This document shows positions 26,785-35,491 of a stretch of 53,780 bases of DNA, piece by piece. The DNA comes from Myxococcales bacterium. GTDB taxonomy: Bacteria > Myxococcota > UBA727 > JABDBI01. Under the pieces are notes generated by a model. The model was given only the letters and a program-made list of their open reading frames with translations, was not told where the DNA came from and did not search any database. Every line of letters begins with the position of its first letter. Position 1 is the stretch's first letter. A program made the translations under genes and the position numbers. The DNA is taken from positions 1 through 53,780 of the forward strand of contig JAHFEG010000014.1 in the NCBI GenBank assembly GCA_023248595.1, read 5' to 3'.

Positions 26785-28173
26785 ATGGCTACCTTGGAAA
26801 AAAATCTAACAGATCAAAATATCCCAAAGGGAAAAATACTTGATTTAGAAAAACTCGTTTCCCAAATTCGCAAAAGCCAACCTTTTCGCATTAGAGGCCG
26901 GGTCACCGAATCAACGAGCTTAATCATCAAAGCTTCCGTCCCATCCGTTCGCGTTGGAGAAATGTGCTACGTGACCTCTAATAGCGAAGGTCTTCCTCCC
27001 TTAAAAACAGAAGTGGTGGGCTTTAAGGAAGGGTCTGTTTTTTTAATGCCATTAGGTGATGTCAAAGGCATTAGCCCAGAGTCAGAGGTCGTCCCCACAG
27101 GAAAACCTTTTTCTATTCGTTGCGGATATGGTCTTTTGGGGCGCGTATTAAACGGCGTTGGTGAACCCATGGATGGCGGTGTTCCCTTAAATCAAATTCA
27201 AGGGCTCATCGATTGGTCCGTCGATAGAGCAAGCCCGGATCCTTATACCAGACAACCCGTCGATCGTCCTATTTCAATGGGCGTTCGTGCCATTGATGGA
27301 TTATTAACAGTCGGCAGAGGACAACGTATTGGTCTTTTTGCCGGCTCTGGCGTTGGTAAATCAACTCTGATGGGGCAAATTGCCCGTAACACTGCTGCTG
27401 AAATTGTTGTCGCCTGTTTGGTCGGTGAGCGCGGTCGCGAAGTACTCGATTTTATCAATGAATCCTTGGGGGATGAAGGCCGCAAACGAACTGTTTTAGT
27501 GGCAGCGACTTCTGATACACCTTCGCTCGTTCGACTCAAAAGCACCTACGTTGCCACAGCCATCGCCGAATGGTTTCGCGATCAAGGTCGCGATGTTCTC
27601 TTTATGATGGATAGTTCCACCCGTTTTGCCAGAGCGCAAAGAGAAATTGGACTTGCGCTAGGAGAACCTCCGGCTAGACAAGGCTATCCACCCAGCGTTT
27701 TCGCACAAATTCCAAGGCTGATGGAACGTACCGGTAATAACGACAAAGGATCAATCACTGCCATTTACACAGTTTTGGTACAAGCAGGCGATATGGAAGA
27801 GCCCATTGCCGATGAAGTCCGCGGTATTCTAGACGGCCATTTCATCTTAAATCGCGCATTAGGGGAACGTAACCATTGGCCAGCTGTCGATATTTTACCT
27901 TCATTAAGCCGAGTCATGAGCGGTATCGTTACTCCAGAACATAAAAAAGCAGCTGGAAAATTGAGAGAAACCTTGGCTACCTATGAAAAAAATCGTGATC
28001 TCATTTTGCTGGGCGCCTACAATTACGGAACGGACCCTAAAGTCGATTATGCCATTGATAAAAATGAGGCCATCGAAAATTTCTTAAAACAAGAAACAGA
28101 GGAAAATGCACCCTTTGAGCAAACTGTTCAGCAACTTATCGAATTATTTGCTGATAGCGAAGGTAACTCTTAA
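26785..28173 (+). CDS. sctN: Type III export ATPase (SctN/FliI family)
   Basis: Hexameric ATPase that unfolds and feeds substrates to the export gate. About 462 residues: F1-like beta-barrel (about 30-95), Walker A FAGSGVGKST (near 187-196), Walker B VLFMMDSSTRFARAQREIGLA, and LGEPPARQGYPPSVFAQIPRL. Features such as KGSITAIYTVLV and VDILPSLSRVMS lean to the injectisome (SctN) side, but FliI is close. Possible starts at 26767, 26773 and 26785; 26785 is chosen because GAGG lies upstream of it. Followed after one base by sctO. Confidence 0.93.
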   Translation: MATLEKNLTDQNIPKGKILDLEKLVSQIRKSQPFRIRGRVTESTSLIIKASVPSVRVGEMCYVTSNSEGLPPLKTEVVGFKEGSVFLMPLGDVKGISPESEVVPTGKPFSIRCGYGLLGRVLNGVGEPMDGGVPLNQIQGLIDWSVDRASPDPYTRQPVDRPISMGVRAIDGLLTVGRGQRIGLFAGSGVGKSTLMGQIARNTAAEIVVACLVGERGREVLDFINESLGDEGRKRTVLVAATSDTPSLVRLKSTYVATAIAEWFRDQGRDVLFMMDSSTRFARAQREIGLALGEPPARQGYPPSVFAQIPRLMERTGNNDKGSITAIYTVLVQAGDMEEPIADEVRGILDGHFILNRALGERNHWPAVDILPSLSRVMSGIVTPEHKKAAGKLRETLATYEKNRDLILLGAYNYGTDPKVDYAIDKNEAIENFLKQETEENAPFEQTVQQLIELFADSEGNS

Positions 28174-28174
28174 C

Positions 28175-28672
28175 ATGGCGAAGCTTCCTGAATACAAATT
28201 ACAAACTCTTTTTAATATGCGCGAACGCACTAAAAAAGAGAAAGAAGATGCTTATGCCCAAGAGCAAAAGAAGGTTGCAGCCGAAGAGGGTAAACTCAAA
28301 ACCATGCAAGAAACCCTCGAAAAAATGAAAACGACACGGGACGAAAAGCGCATGGAATATGCAAATGCCATGCAAAAAGAAATGCTGACCATCGAAAAAA
28401 TTGCTGTCAATAATCGCCATTTAGACATGTTGGTACAAAAAGAAGCAGCCTATGAGATTGAAATTAACAAACAACTAAGTGTTGTTGAACAAGTTAAAAA
28501 AATTGCCAAGGAAGCATTGGAAAAAATGTTAACAGCCACCCAAGAATTTAAGGCTTTGGAAAAGCATCGAGAACAGTGGTTGAAAGAAGTCAAAAAAGAA
28601 ATTGAAAAAAAAGAAGATGAAGCAGTAGATGAAATCTCTCAGGCCCAATACTTTTCACGCATGAAAGAGTAA
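28175..28672 (+). CDS. sctO: Type III ATPase stalk/coiled-coil protein (SctO/FliJ-like)
   Basis: 165 residues, almost entirely charged heptad-like helix, consistent with the antiparallel coiled-coil stalk that sits in the ATPase ring. Family identity rests on composition, length, and position immediately after the ATPase gene, as in yscN-yscO and fliI-fliJ. It also recalls chlamydial CdsO. Starts one base after the sctN stop, so it is coupled. Sequence similarity in this family is always weak. Confidence 0.75.
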   Translation: MAKLPEYKLQTLFNMRERTKKEKEDAYAQEQKKVAAEEGKLKTMQETLEKMKTTRDEKRMEYANAMQKEMLTIEKIAVNNRHLDMLVQKEAAYEIEINKQLSVVEQVKKIAKEALEKMLTATQEFKALEKHREQWLKEVKKEIEKKEDEAVDEISQAQYFSRMKE

Positions 28673-28675
28673 ACT

Positions 28676-29467
28676 ATGTCCCGAATTGATGATCGTTCAA
28701 ACTCAGACAACACTATTGCGGATCGCATCATTGAAAACAGTCGCAAAGACCAAATTAAAAAAATGGATCGTGCCGAATTCGAAAAAAAAATGATCATACA
28801 GAAAAAAATAGCAGAAGGCACTCCATCCAATACCTCAAAAACAGAAAATGCCCGAAAGGCTATTCAACGTTTCAAAGAAGAGCCTCCAGTAAAACCGGCT
28901 GTAAAAAGCGAAGAGCAGCCAATAAGTCAGCCACCTACAAAAAATTCACCTTCAGCCAAAACAGGAAATAAACCTGCTGACAAAAAAGAAGACGTCAAAA
29001 AAGAAGATGCTAAATCCGCAAAAACAGAGAAAAAGCGTGAAGATGTCGTTCTGGATACTGCCATTAAGCGCAGTCAAGAAAAACAATCAGAAGAAGGTTT
29101 CAGTGAAAAAGGGTCAGATGATTTTTTTCAAGCAGCAGTCAACATGGCAGCTCAGCCCTTAGCAAAAACAGATGAAACACAAAAAACCAATGCTCCACCC
29201 AAAATCCCAGATGAAGTTCTTCATCAATTAGTCGATCGCATTTTTGTAGGCGTGGATCAAAAAGGCCTAGGCCAATTTATCATAGAACTAAAAGATGGCG
29301 TTCTGGGAGGCGGTCAGATCAATGTTTCAGCCCAGGGCGGTAAAATTAAATTAAAATTCTCGGGACTTGATGAATCATCCAAGAGACTGGTTCGTAATTC
29401 CAAGCAAGAATTAGCAGCGCGACTGCGCGGCAAAAATTTATCGCTTGATAGTTTTGAAGTTGTTTAA
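28676..29467 (+). CDS. sctP: Type III needle/hook length-control-like protein (SctP/FliK-like)
   Basis: 263 residues. A long, low-complexity, Lys/Glu/Pro-rich N-terminal part (1 to about 170) is likely disordered, as in ruler proteins. A compact C-terminal domain follows (about 180-263, DEVLHQLVDRIFVGVDQKG ... LAARLRGKNLSLDSFEVV), like the T3S4/FliK-type C-terminus that switches substrate specificity. Called from architecture and its position between sctO and sctQ. Starts three bases after the sctO stop. Confidence 0.6.
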   Translation: MSRIDDRSNSDNTIADRIIENSRKDQIKKMDRAEFEKKMIIQKKIAEGTPSNTSKTENARKAIQRFKEEPPVKPAVKSEEQPISQPPTKNSPSAKTGNKPADKKEDVKKEDAKSAKTEKKREDVVLDTAIKRSQEKQSEEGFSEKGSDDFFQAAVNMAAQPLAKTDETQKTNAPPKIPDEVLHQLVDRIFVGVDQKGLGQFIIELKDGVLGGGQINVSAQGGKIKLKFSGLDESSKRLVRNSKQELAARLRGKNLSLDSFEVV

Positions 29468-29493
29468 GGCACACATATATTTCTGCCAATGAT

Positions 29494-29522
29494 TTGTTTT
29501 TGACAGCCATTCTCCATAAAAT
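29494..29522 (+). promoter_or_regulatory. Possible sigma-70-type promoter for the 4-TM gene
   Basis: TTGTTT (29494-29499) and TAAAAT (29517-29522) with a 17-base spacer. The -10 is one base off consensus and the -35 is weak. Placed 44 bases before the ATG of the 4-TM protein, in a 99-base gap inside an otherwise closely packed cluster. Confidence 0.4.
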
Positions 29523-29566
29523 AGCCACAGCAAACAAAGTCTAACCTATATTTGGAGGGGTTAATT

Positions 29567-29980
29567 ATGATGGATGACATGGCAACAGTATCGATTGTCT
29601 CAATAGAACTCGCGCGTTTTTTGGGCTTTTTCATGACTATTCTTGGTTTTGGTATCGCTTTTAATAGTAATCACATGTTAAAAATTGCCGCTGACTTACC
29701 GCATAACCACGGTCTTCAGTTAACAGCTGCTATTTTACCAGCGATTGTTGGCAGCGGGATTGTCGCTATACATGGTCAATGCACTGGCAATTGGACCTGT
29801 GTGATCACGGTCATTGGTTGGATGATGGTCATTGGAGCCTTTTATCGTGCCTGGCTACCTGCACATTGGGCTAGCATGGTCAGTAAATGTGCAAAAAAAT
29901 TAGGATTTCAAGTTGCAGGATTGACTGTTGGCTTAGTGGGATTGTTTTTGCTTTATAAAGGTTGGGTAAGTTTAAACTAA
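29567..29980 (+). CDS. Small 4-TM inner-membrane protein inside the type III cluster
   Basis: 137 residues with about four membrane segments (roughly 14-35, 52-70, 78-95 and 112-130) and short polar loops. A loop Cys pair (QCTGNWTC) lies between TM2 and TM3. GGAGGGG six bases before ATG is the strongest ribosome site in the cluster. It has its own likely promoter and a strong terminator behind it, so it appears to be a separate transcription unit. It occupies the place fliL holds in flagellar operons but does not look like FliL (one TM and a large periplasmic domain). Family not recognised. Confidence 0.7.
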   Translation: MMDDMATVSIVSIELARFLGFFMTILGFGIAFNSNHMLKIAADLPHNHGLQLTAAILPAIVGSGIVAIHGQCTGNWTCVITVIGWMMVIGAFYRAWLPAHWASMVSKCAKKLGFQVAGLTVGLVGLFLLYKGWVSLN

Positions 29981-29993
29981 GCATTTGTTCAGT

Positions 29994-30046
29994 ATAGTCG
30001 CACATGGTCACGATGTAACTTAACTCTGCCTGTGCGGCTATTTTTT
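29994..30046 (+). terminator. Rho-independent terminator between the 4-TM gene and sctQ
   Basis: Eleven-base stem ATAGTCGCACA / TGTGCGGCTAT (one G-U pair), a 26-base loop and a run of six T. The loop is long for an intrinsic terminator, so a regulatory RNA structure is also possible. Confidence 0.65.
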
Positions 30047-30107
30047 GAACTATTTTTACCTCTTTTAAAAAAAGCTTCTTTAACTAATTTGAATCTCTTT
30101 TGATTTT

Positions 30108-31073
30108 GTGGCTAAATCAAAAGTTATGTCGACTACAGCAAAATTATTTTATTTTTCTGATCTGCCAAAAATTTCTAAAGAAGAAATGCGGCTCAATAAT
30201 TTATTCTACTCACGTTTTGTTTTTCCAGAAAAAAAAGAGCAATTGACAATGGATGTCGGCACTGCTTTGCAAACACTTTTGCAAACAACTACAACGTTTA
30301 CCCTTGATAATATCGCGCTGCAGAAAACAAAATTTTATCTGGATTCTTTGCAAAACAATAACTGCATCACGATTATCACTTTCCCGCCAAACACAGGCGT
30401 ATTTTTTCTGGACATGCCCTCGGAATTCGCAAAAACAATTGTTTACCGAGTTTTAGGCAAAGAAGATTCTGTTTCAGGCAATGATCCAGAAATGACTGAA
30501 GTTGAACAAGGTATTTTTACTTTTGTTATTTTAAAATTGTTAAGCGCCTTGCAAGCTTCTCAAAATAAAGACTTGGGCGGACAATTTCAAGTCATCAAAA
30601 TAGGCCAAGGCAGCCAGACTCTTTCATCCCATCTATCCGATGACGCCTCCTTGATCCTTGTTAATTTTAAGGTGATGATTAATCAACAAATTTATTTCTT
30701 AAGACTGATTGTTCCCCCTGAATTGTTGCAAAGTCTCACAGCATCTGTCCAAAATATTGACAGACAATCCACCCTAAAGCTTGGCGCAAAACGAGCCTTC
30801 GCTGTGCAAGTTCCTATCATTGCCGAAGTCAGCCAGATTTCTTTACACAAAAGTGATTTTGAGTCTTTAGATGTGGACGATATTATTGTTCTTGAAACAA
30901 ATCAGGTGCATTTAAAATCACCTGGCCTAACAGGTGACCTGCATTGCAAAATCGGCGATCAGGAATTTGGTTCTTTTAAAGGAACCTTATTGCTAACAAA
31001 AAGCGGACGATACGCGATACAAGTCAAAGATCTCATCGCCGCGCAAGATTTAAATACCAAAACAAACCATTAA
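30108..31073 (+). CDS. sctQ: Type III cytoplasmic-ring protein with SpoA domain (SctQ/FliM-like)
   Basis: 321 residues. The C-terminal part (about 225-315, ending in VHLKSPGLTGDLHCKIGDQEFGSF region) has the SpoA/surface-presentation fold of C-ring proteins. The N-terminal two thirds lack the FliM EIDALL CheY-binding motif and its usual core, which argues for a sorting-platform protein and not a chemotaxis switch. Starts with GTG at 30108 or ATG at 30126; neither has a good ribosome site. A separate small SpoA protein follows after 23 bases. Confidence 0.7.
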   Translation: MAKSKVMSTTAKLFYFSDLPKISKEEMRLNNLFYSRFVFPEKKEQLTMDVGTALQTLLQTTTTFTLDNIALQKTKFYLDSLQNNNCITIITFPPNTGVFFLDMPSEFAKTIVYRVLGKEDSVSGNDPEMTEVEQGIFTFVILKLLSALQASQNKDLGGQFQVIKIGQGSQTLSSHLSDDASLILVNFKVMINQQIYFLRLIVPPELLQSLTASVQNIDRQSTLKLGAKRAFAVQVPIIAEVSQISLHKSDFESLDVDDIIVLETNQVHLKSPGLTGDLHCKIGDQEFGSFKGTLLLTKSGRYAIQVKDLIAAQDLNTKTNH

Positions 31074-31096
31074 TTTCTTGAAGCGCAGGACCAAAC

Positions 31097-31588
31097 ATGA
31101 CAGAAACAAAACCGCCAGAACCAAACACACCAGCAGAACCAAACACGACAAGTGCAGCTCCTGTGGCAACACCACAGCCCATCATACCTACGCCCGCAAT
31201 GCCAGTTCCAGATACGGCTGCTCCACCAGATAGTTTAAGCGAAAACGACGAACAAGATGAAGTCACAGAAATTCAATCACCTGCCAATGCAGCAGCGGTA
31301 ACAATAACTCCGGAGGCAGCAGTTCCTGCACCATCACCCGCCACTCTTAATGAAGTGAATGCAAATCAATTACTCGAAAATATTACGACGCCTCTAGTTG
31401 TTGAGTTAGGAAGGGTTAGCCTAACCATCTCTAGGCTTGGAGAACTTAAAGCGGGCAATATCATTGAATTGTCAAGGGCACCTTCTGATGCTGTGGATTT
31501 AGTTGTTGCTGGAAAGTGCATTGGCAAAGGTGAACTTGTTGATGTTGAGGGCGATCTGGGTGTTCGAATTATATCTTTGGTAAAATAA
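31097..31588 (+). CDS. fliN: Small SpoA-domain protein (FliN/SctQ C-terminal-like)
   Basis: 163 residues. The first half is a Pro/Ala/Thr-rich linker (1 to about 75). The second half (about 88-163, LLENITTPLVVELGRVSLTI ... GDLGVRIISLV) is a clear SpoA domain that would dimerise and pack with SctQ to form the C-ring or sorting-platform pods. Having a separate FliN-type gene is the flagellar arrangement, also seen as internal-start products in injectisomes. AGGA Shine-Dalgarno. Confidence 0.82.
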   Translation: MTETKPPEPNTPAEPNTTSAAPVATPQPIIPTPAMPVPDTAAPPDSLSENDEQDEVTEIQSPANAAAVTITPEAAVPAPSPATLNEVNANQLLENITTPLVVELGRVSLTISRLGELKAGNIIELSRAPSDAVDLVVAGKCIGKGELVDVEGDLGVRIISLVK

Positions 31589-31614
31589 ATAAGCTAAAAA
31601 ATGGAGCAGTAAAA

Positions 31615-32097
31615 ATGGCGATTCAATTGCAAATCATTTTTTGGATCGTCACATCCCTGGTGAGCTCTTTTTGTTTTGCAGACAAGATCACCAATGAATC
31701 TATCCTTCCGATTGATCAAAACGATGGTATTTTAGCCAGTGGCCTTTGGGCACTTTTACAAATGATTGTTGTCCTGGTTGCCGTCATTGCGCTTGCTTAC
31801 TTGGTTCTGCATAAAGGTGTTGGTTTTTTTGTCAAAAAGACACAAGCCAATAAATTAATCCAAGTCAAAGAACGCGTGGCGCTAGATCAAAAACATTTTT
31901 TATACATCGTGAACGTTGAGAATCGGCGATTTTTGATGGGTACAGGAGACGGCGGCATTTCTCTTATCAGTGAGCTTAGCTCTCCTTCTGCAATTCCAGC
32001 AGAGCACACATTTTCATCTTCGCTTAATCAAGGGGCGTCGCATTTTTATGATAAAGCAACTGTTTTACCGCGTTCAAACTTGCACACTGACTCATAG
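31615..32097 (+). CDS. fliO: FliO-like type III gate assembly protein
   Basis: 160 residues: signal-like N-terminus (about 1-22), a short periplasmic stretch, one TM (about 45-68, LLQMIVVLVAVIALAYLVLHKG), then a small cytoplasmic domain with the FliO pattern (IQVKERVALDQKHFLYIVNVENRRFLMGTGDGGISLI). FliO helps assemble FliP in flagella and is not normally encoded in injectisome operons. GGAG nine bases before the ATG. It overlaps the next gene. Confidence 0.8.
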   Translation: MAIQLQIIFWIVTSLVSSFCFADKITNESILPIDQNDGILASGLWALLQMIVVLVAVIALAYLVLHKGVGFFVKKTQANKLIQVKERVALDQKHFLYIVNVENRRFLMGTGDGGISLISELSSPSAIPAEHTFSSSLNQGASHFYDKATVLPRSNLHTDS

Positions 32098-32902
32098 TAC
32101 CAAGGCTGCTGTCTTTTTTGGCTCTCTTTGCCTGACCATTGCGATGGTATTAATTTTACCAACGCTTGCCATGGCAACTGACGAAGCCACTAGTTCTTAT
32201 TTTAATGAAATTAGCAAGCTGCAAGGCGGCGGCATCAGCGGCAAACCCATGTTTTTGATGATTGCCCTCATTGGGGTCTCTCTTCTTCCCTTTGTCGGTA
32301 TGATGGTTACCAGTTTTGTTAAAATTGCTGTCGTATTGTCCATCACACGACAGGCCATCTCGATACAGCAAGCGCCGCCTAACACCGTCATTACCGGTCT
32401 TGCTATTTTGCTGACCATTTATGTGATGCATCCAGTAGGCATGGCAATTTACGAACGTTCTGAAAAATTTTTTGAACATCAAAACAGTGACTTTTTTGAT
32501 AAAGCCAACGTTGATGTTATTTTTAAAGTGATCGCTCAAGCAGAAGAGCCGATGAAACAGTTTTTGAAGGCCAATGCCTCCAGCAAAAATACGCAAATGT
32601 TTTATAATCTTGGCCGGCAAATGCGCGCCAAAGAGCACAGGAACACACTTGCACCCGACGATTTTCTTGTTTTAATTCCCTCTTTTGTGATTACGGAACT
32701 AACCCGAGCTTTTCAGATCGGTTTCATCATTTTTCTCCCATTTATGGTCGTAGACATGGCCATTTCTAATATTTTAATGGCGCTCGGCATGCAGATGCTT
32801 TCACCGACAACCATCAGTTTGCCTTTTAAAATTTTACTATTTGTCATGGTCGATGGTTGGTATTTAATCACCAAGGGTCTTGTTCTTGGATATCAGGTAT
32901 AA
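32048..32902 (+). CDS. sctR: Type III export gate protein SctR/FliP
   Basis: Core export-gate subunit. About 284 residues with a cleavable-looking N-terminal signal (about 20-42, ending LAMA), then four TM segments and the family signatures SFVKIAVVLSITRQAISIQQAPPNTVITGLAILLT and ISNILMALGMQML...TISLPFKILLFVMVDGW. An N-terminal signal is typical of FliP and unusual for SctR. ATG 32048 overlaps fliO by 50 bases; the frame is open further upstream to 31970. Confidence 0.93.
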   Translation: MIKQLFYRVQTCTLTHSTKAAVFFGSLCLTIAMVLILPTLAMATDEATSSYFNEISKLQGGGISGKPMFLMIALIGVSLLPFVGMMVTSFVKIAVVLSITRQAISIQQAPPNTVITGLAILLTIYVMHPVGMAIYERSEKFFEHQNSDFFDKANVDVIFKVIAQAEEPMKQFLKANASSKNTQMFYNLGRQMRAKEHRNTLAPDDFLVLIPSFVITELTRAFQIGFIIFLPFMVVDMAISNILMALGMQMLSPTTISLPFKILLFVMVDGWYLITKGLVLGYQV

Positions 32903-32925
32903 TGTCACCATACCGAGGATTTTTT

Positions 32926-33201
32926 ATGAGCATACAGCATTTTGTTGTCCAAATTACCAATGAAGCGATCCTGCTAATTATTTTCATTTCTTTGCCAGCA
33001 ATCATTGCAAGTTTGGGTGTTGGCCTCATCGTTGCAATTTTTTCCGCAACCACACAAATACAAGAAGCCACTTTGAGCTTTGCTCCAAAAATGATTGTTG
33101 TTTATATCGCCATTGCAGCTTCGGGCGGATGGGTTGGTAGTTTACTTCTGCGCTTTACCACCAAATGTTTATCTGAATTCAGCAACATTTCTATGACATA
33201 A
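32926..33201 (+). CDS. sctS: Type III export gate protein SctS/FliQ
   Basis: 91 residues with two TM hairpin helices (about 15-38 and 50-75). The ATTQIQEATLSFAPKMIVVYIA segment between and into TM2 is the hallmark of the family. CGAGGA Shine-Dalgarno eight bases before ATG. 23 bases after sctR. Confidence 0.93.
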   Translation: MSIQHFVVQITNEAILLIIFISLPAIIASLGVGLIVAIFSATTQIQEATLSFAPKMIVVYIAIAASGGWVGSLLLRFTTKCLSEFSNISMT

Positions 33202-33210
33202 AAGAAAACA

Positions 33211-34038
33211 ATGGAAACATTTGTCAGTAAAATTTTATCGATTTTCACCAAAGATCTGGATCAGGGCAAGGCTATTATTGTTTTCTCACTTGTCATGATC
33301 CGCATGATCTTGATTGTGAATCTCGTACCATTTTTAGGTTCAAAAAATGCACCGGGTCCTTTCAAAATGGGCTTTAGCATTTTACTAACCTTTCTAATGT
33401 GGCCCATGGTCATAGCGAATCTTCATGGACCGATACCTGATTCCATGGGTTATTACGTTGTCATGATGTTGAAAGAAGCTTTTATTGGTTTCACCATCGG
33501 TTTTGTCACCAATAAAATTTTTTATGCAGTTGAAATGAGCGGGCAGTTAATTGACGTCTTTCGTGGCACCAATCAAGTCCAGCTGATGATACCTGAATTA
33601 CAAGAACGCTCCTCAGCATATGGCACCATGTACTACCAACTCATGATCGTCTTGTTCCTGGCTGCTGATTTGCATGTTATTTTTTTTCACGGCTTGGCTC
33701 AAAGTTTTATTGCAGTGCCCGTGAATACTTTCCCTGCGATGTCTAGAGGCACTTCCACTTTTTTTGACTTCGTCAGCCATTTATTGCCTAATATATTTTT
33801 GATTGCAGTGACATTGGCTTTGCCTGTCGCAGCTGTTTGCTTCATTATCGATGTGGCTTTTGGTTTGATGAATCGCATTGCCCCGCAAATCAATGCGTAC
33901 TTTATGGCAATGCCTGCTAAAGCGCTCGGCGGCGTCGTAATTTCCTTTGCCGCGCTTTCCATGACCCTCACGCAATTTGGTCATTTTAGTAGACAAATGC
34001 TAGAGCAATTGCTCCAGCTAATTGAATTATTTAGATAA
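33211..34038 (+). CDS. sctT: Type III export gate protein SctT/FliR
   Basis: 275 residues with about six TM segments. FLGSKNAPGPFKMGFSILLTF and FIGFTIGFVTNKIFYAVEMSGQLIDV are the diagnostic FliR/SctT blocks; the latter contains the conserved 'G..GF....F......G' pattern. Last gene of the cluster; the usual next gene, sctU/flhB, is absent and a convergent rapZ follows. Confidence 0.93.
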   Translation: METFVSKILSIFTKDLDQGKAIIVFSLVMIRMILIVNLVPFLGSKNAPGPFKMGFSILLTFLMWPMVIANLHGPIPDSMGYYVVMMLKEAFIGFTIGFVTNKIFYAVEMSGQLIDVFRGTNQVQLMIPELQERSSAYGTMYYQLMIVLFLAADLHVIFFHGLAQSFIAVPVNTFPAMSRGTSTFFDFVSHLLPNIFLIAVTLALPVAAVCFIIDVAFGLMNRIAPQINAYFMAMPAKALGGVVISFAALSMTLTQFGHFSRQMLEQLLQLIELFR

Positions 34039-34056
34039 CTTAAGCTGACTGATGCG

Positions 34057-34935
34057 CTAGGGGCTTTCTAAATTAATATCGCGATGTTCCACTCTCAAGT
34101 TAATATCTTTAAGTTCCAGCTTTTTCTTCAAGGCGAGAACGAGTGTCGGTGAACGATGTCGACCACCTGTACAACCAATAGCGATGGTCATGTATGCTTT
34201 TCCTTCTTTTTGGTACAGCGGCACTAAGAATTCAATCAAATCAGTCACTCGCGATAAAAAACCTTGGGCATGGGAAGAAGATAAAACAAAATGGCTAACC
34301 TCTTCGTCTTTACCAGATAAAGAACGTAAATTTTCCACAAAGTAAGGATTTTTTAAAAAACGCACATCAAAACAAAGATCCAATTCGGACGGTAAACCAT
34401 ACTTAAAACCAAAACTGAGCAAAGTAATCAAGAGTTTATTTTCGGAAAAACCGGCAAAGCGTTGTTGCGCCAATTTTTTAAGAGAATGGACACTTAAAGT
34501 ATCCGTTGCAATAACATCATCGGCAAGATTTTTAATTTCATCGAGCAATTTTCTTTCTTGCGCAATTCCATCACGAACACCCTTACCCCGTTCTAAAGGA
34601 TGCCTCCTTCGTGTTTCATTGTAGCGGCGAATAATCGTCTCGTCGGAACAATCCAAAAAGAACAAGCGCATCTCATACTTACTCTTTTTTTGTTTTTTGA
34701 GATTGATCCACGTCTGGGGAAATTTGTTTAAAAAATTAAGTTCACGCACGTCAACGATAAAGGCCAATCTTTGGGCTTTTTCATTGAATTCATCGATCAA
34801 TGAAATTGCTCTTCCAAGGAGTTCGGCAGGCAAATTATCAACAACGAAAAAACCCATATCTTCAAGGGCTTTTGCCATCGTCGACTTACCTGCGCCCGAA
34901 ACGCCAGAGATTGCCCAAATTTGCCTTTTTTCCAT
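34057..34935 (-). CDS. rapZ: RNase adapter / nucleotide-binding protein RapZ
   Basis: P-loop protein that in E. coli targets small RNAs controlling glucosamine-6-phosphate synthesis to RNase E. About 292 residues: Walker A GVSGAGKST (11-19), a middle segment RRHPLERGKGVRDGIAQER, and the C-terminal UDP-GlcNAc/RNA-binding signature AIGCTGGRHRSPTLV. ATG 34935 lies one base after the hpf stop, so it is coupled to hpf. In other phyla the function is less well known. Confidence 0.94.
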   Translation of the reverse strand: MEKRQIWAISGVSGAGKSTMAKALEDMGFFVVDNLPAELLGRAISLIDEFNEKAQRLAFIVDVRELNFLNKFPQTWINLKKQKKSKYEMRLFFLDCSDETIIRRYNETRRRHPLERGKGVRDGIAQERKLLDEIKNLADDVIATDTLSVHSLKKLAQQRFAGFSENKLLITLLSFGFKYGLPSELDLCFDVRFLKNPYFVENLRSLSGKDEEVSHFVLSSSHAQGFLSRVTDLIEFLVPLYQKEGKAYMTIAIGCTGGRHRSPTLVLALKKKLELKDINLRVEHRDINLESP

Positions 34936-34936
34936 G

Positions 34937-35491
34937 TTAGACCATGTTGGCCTCAATCAAGCCATATTTGTTATTTTTTTTTCGATACAAGATATTCATC
35001 TGTTCCGTTTTCACATTCAGAAAAACCAGAATATCATTATGCAACAAATCCATCTGCATAACTGCTTCATCTAACATCATGGGACGTGCAGTAAATTCTT
35101 TTGTCTCAATAATTGTTGGTGGCAATTCCGAAATTGGCATAATCTCAGCATCAGCACCTTCTAACAATTGAAGTTGCAATTTTCGCTGTTTTCCATGTCT
35201 GGGACGGTGTTCAATTAGTCGACTATGGTAGCGCTTAATTTGTTTTTCAATTTTATCCATAGCGCGATCAATCGAATTATACATATCACTGGATATTTCC
35301 TCAGCTCGAATTAACATGCTATATGCGCCAAGATTTACATCAGCTTTATAAAGATAGCGATCAACGCTCAACACAATATGTGCCTCTACCGCGTCATCCA
35401 AGAACTTTTTGATGTGTCCGGCCTTATCAATCGCATGCTGTTTCAAAGATTCACTGCTAGGCATATGGCGAAAAGTTACTGAAACTTGCAT
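34937..35491 (-). CDS. hpf: Long-form ribosome hibernation promoting factor
   Basis: Binds 30S subunits and drives 100S dimer formation in stationary phase. 184 residues. N-terminal HPF/YfiA domain (1 to about 100), a linker, and a C-terminal dimerisation domain (about 130-184, TKEFTARPMMLDEAVMQMDLL ... FLNVKTEQMNILYRKKNNKYGLIEAN), which makes it the long form. ATG 35491 is chosen for its strong GAGGAGA Shine-Dalgarno; the frame is open to 35536. Coupled to rapZ. hpf-rapZ pairing is common near nitrogen-PTS genes. Confidence 0.94.
   Translation of the reverse strand: MQVSVTFRHMPSSESLKQHAIDKAGHIKKFLDDAVEAHIVLSVDRYLYKADVNLGAYSMLIRAEEISSDMYNSIDRAMDKIEKQIKRYHSRLIEHRPRHGKQRKLQLQLLEGADAEIMPISELPPTIIETKEFTARPMMLDEAVMQMDLLHNDILVFLNVKTEQMNILYRKKNNKYGLIEANMV

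Noticed and set aside
31970..32047. N-terminal extension of sctR within fliO
   Set aside because: It overlaps the fliO coding region and adds no plausible membrane or signal sequence; ATG 32048 precedes a normal signal.
26785..34038. Plain flagellar operon
   Set aside because: Not excluded, but no filament, hook, basal-body or FliL-type gene is present, the FliM-like protein lacks the CheY-binding motif, and the ATPase motifs lean to SctN. Kept as an open alternative.
34057..34956. RapZ with an upstream TTG start at 34956
   Set aside because: It overlaps hpf and has no ribosome site; ATG 34935 one base after the hpf stop is better.
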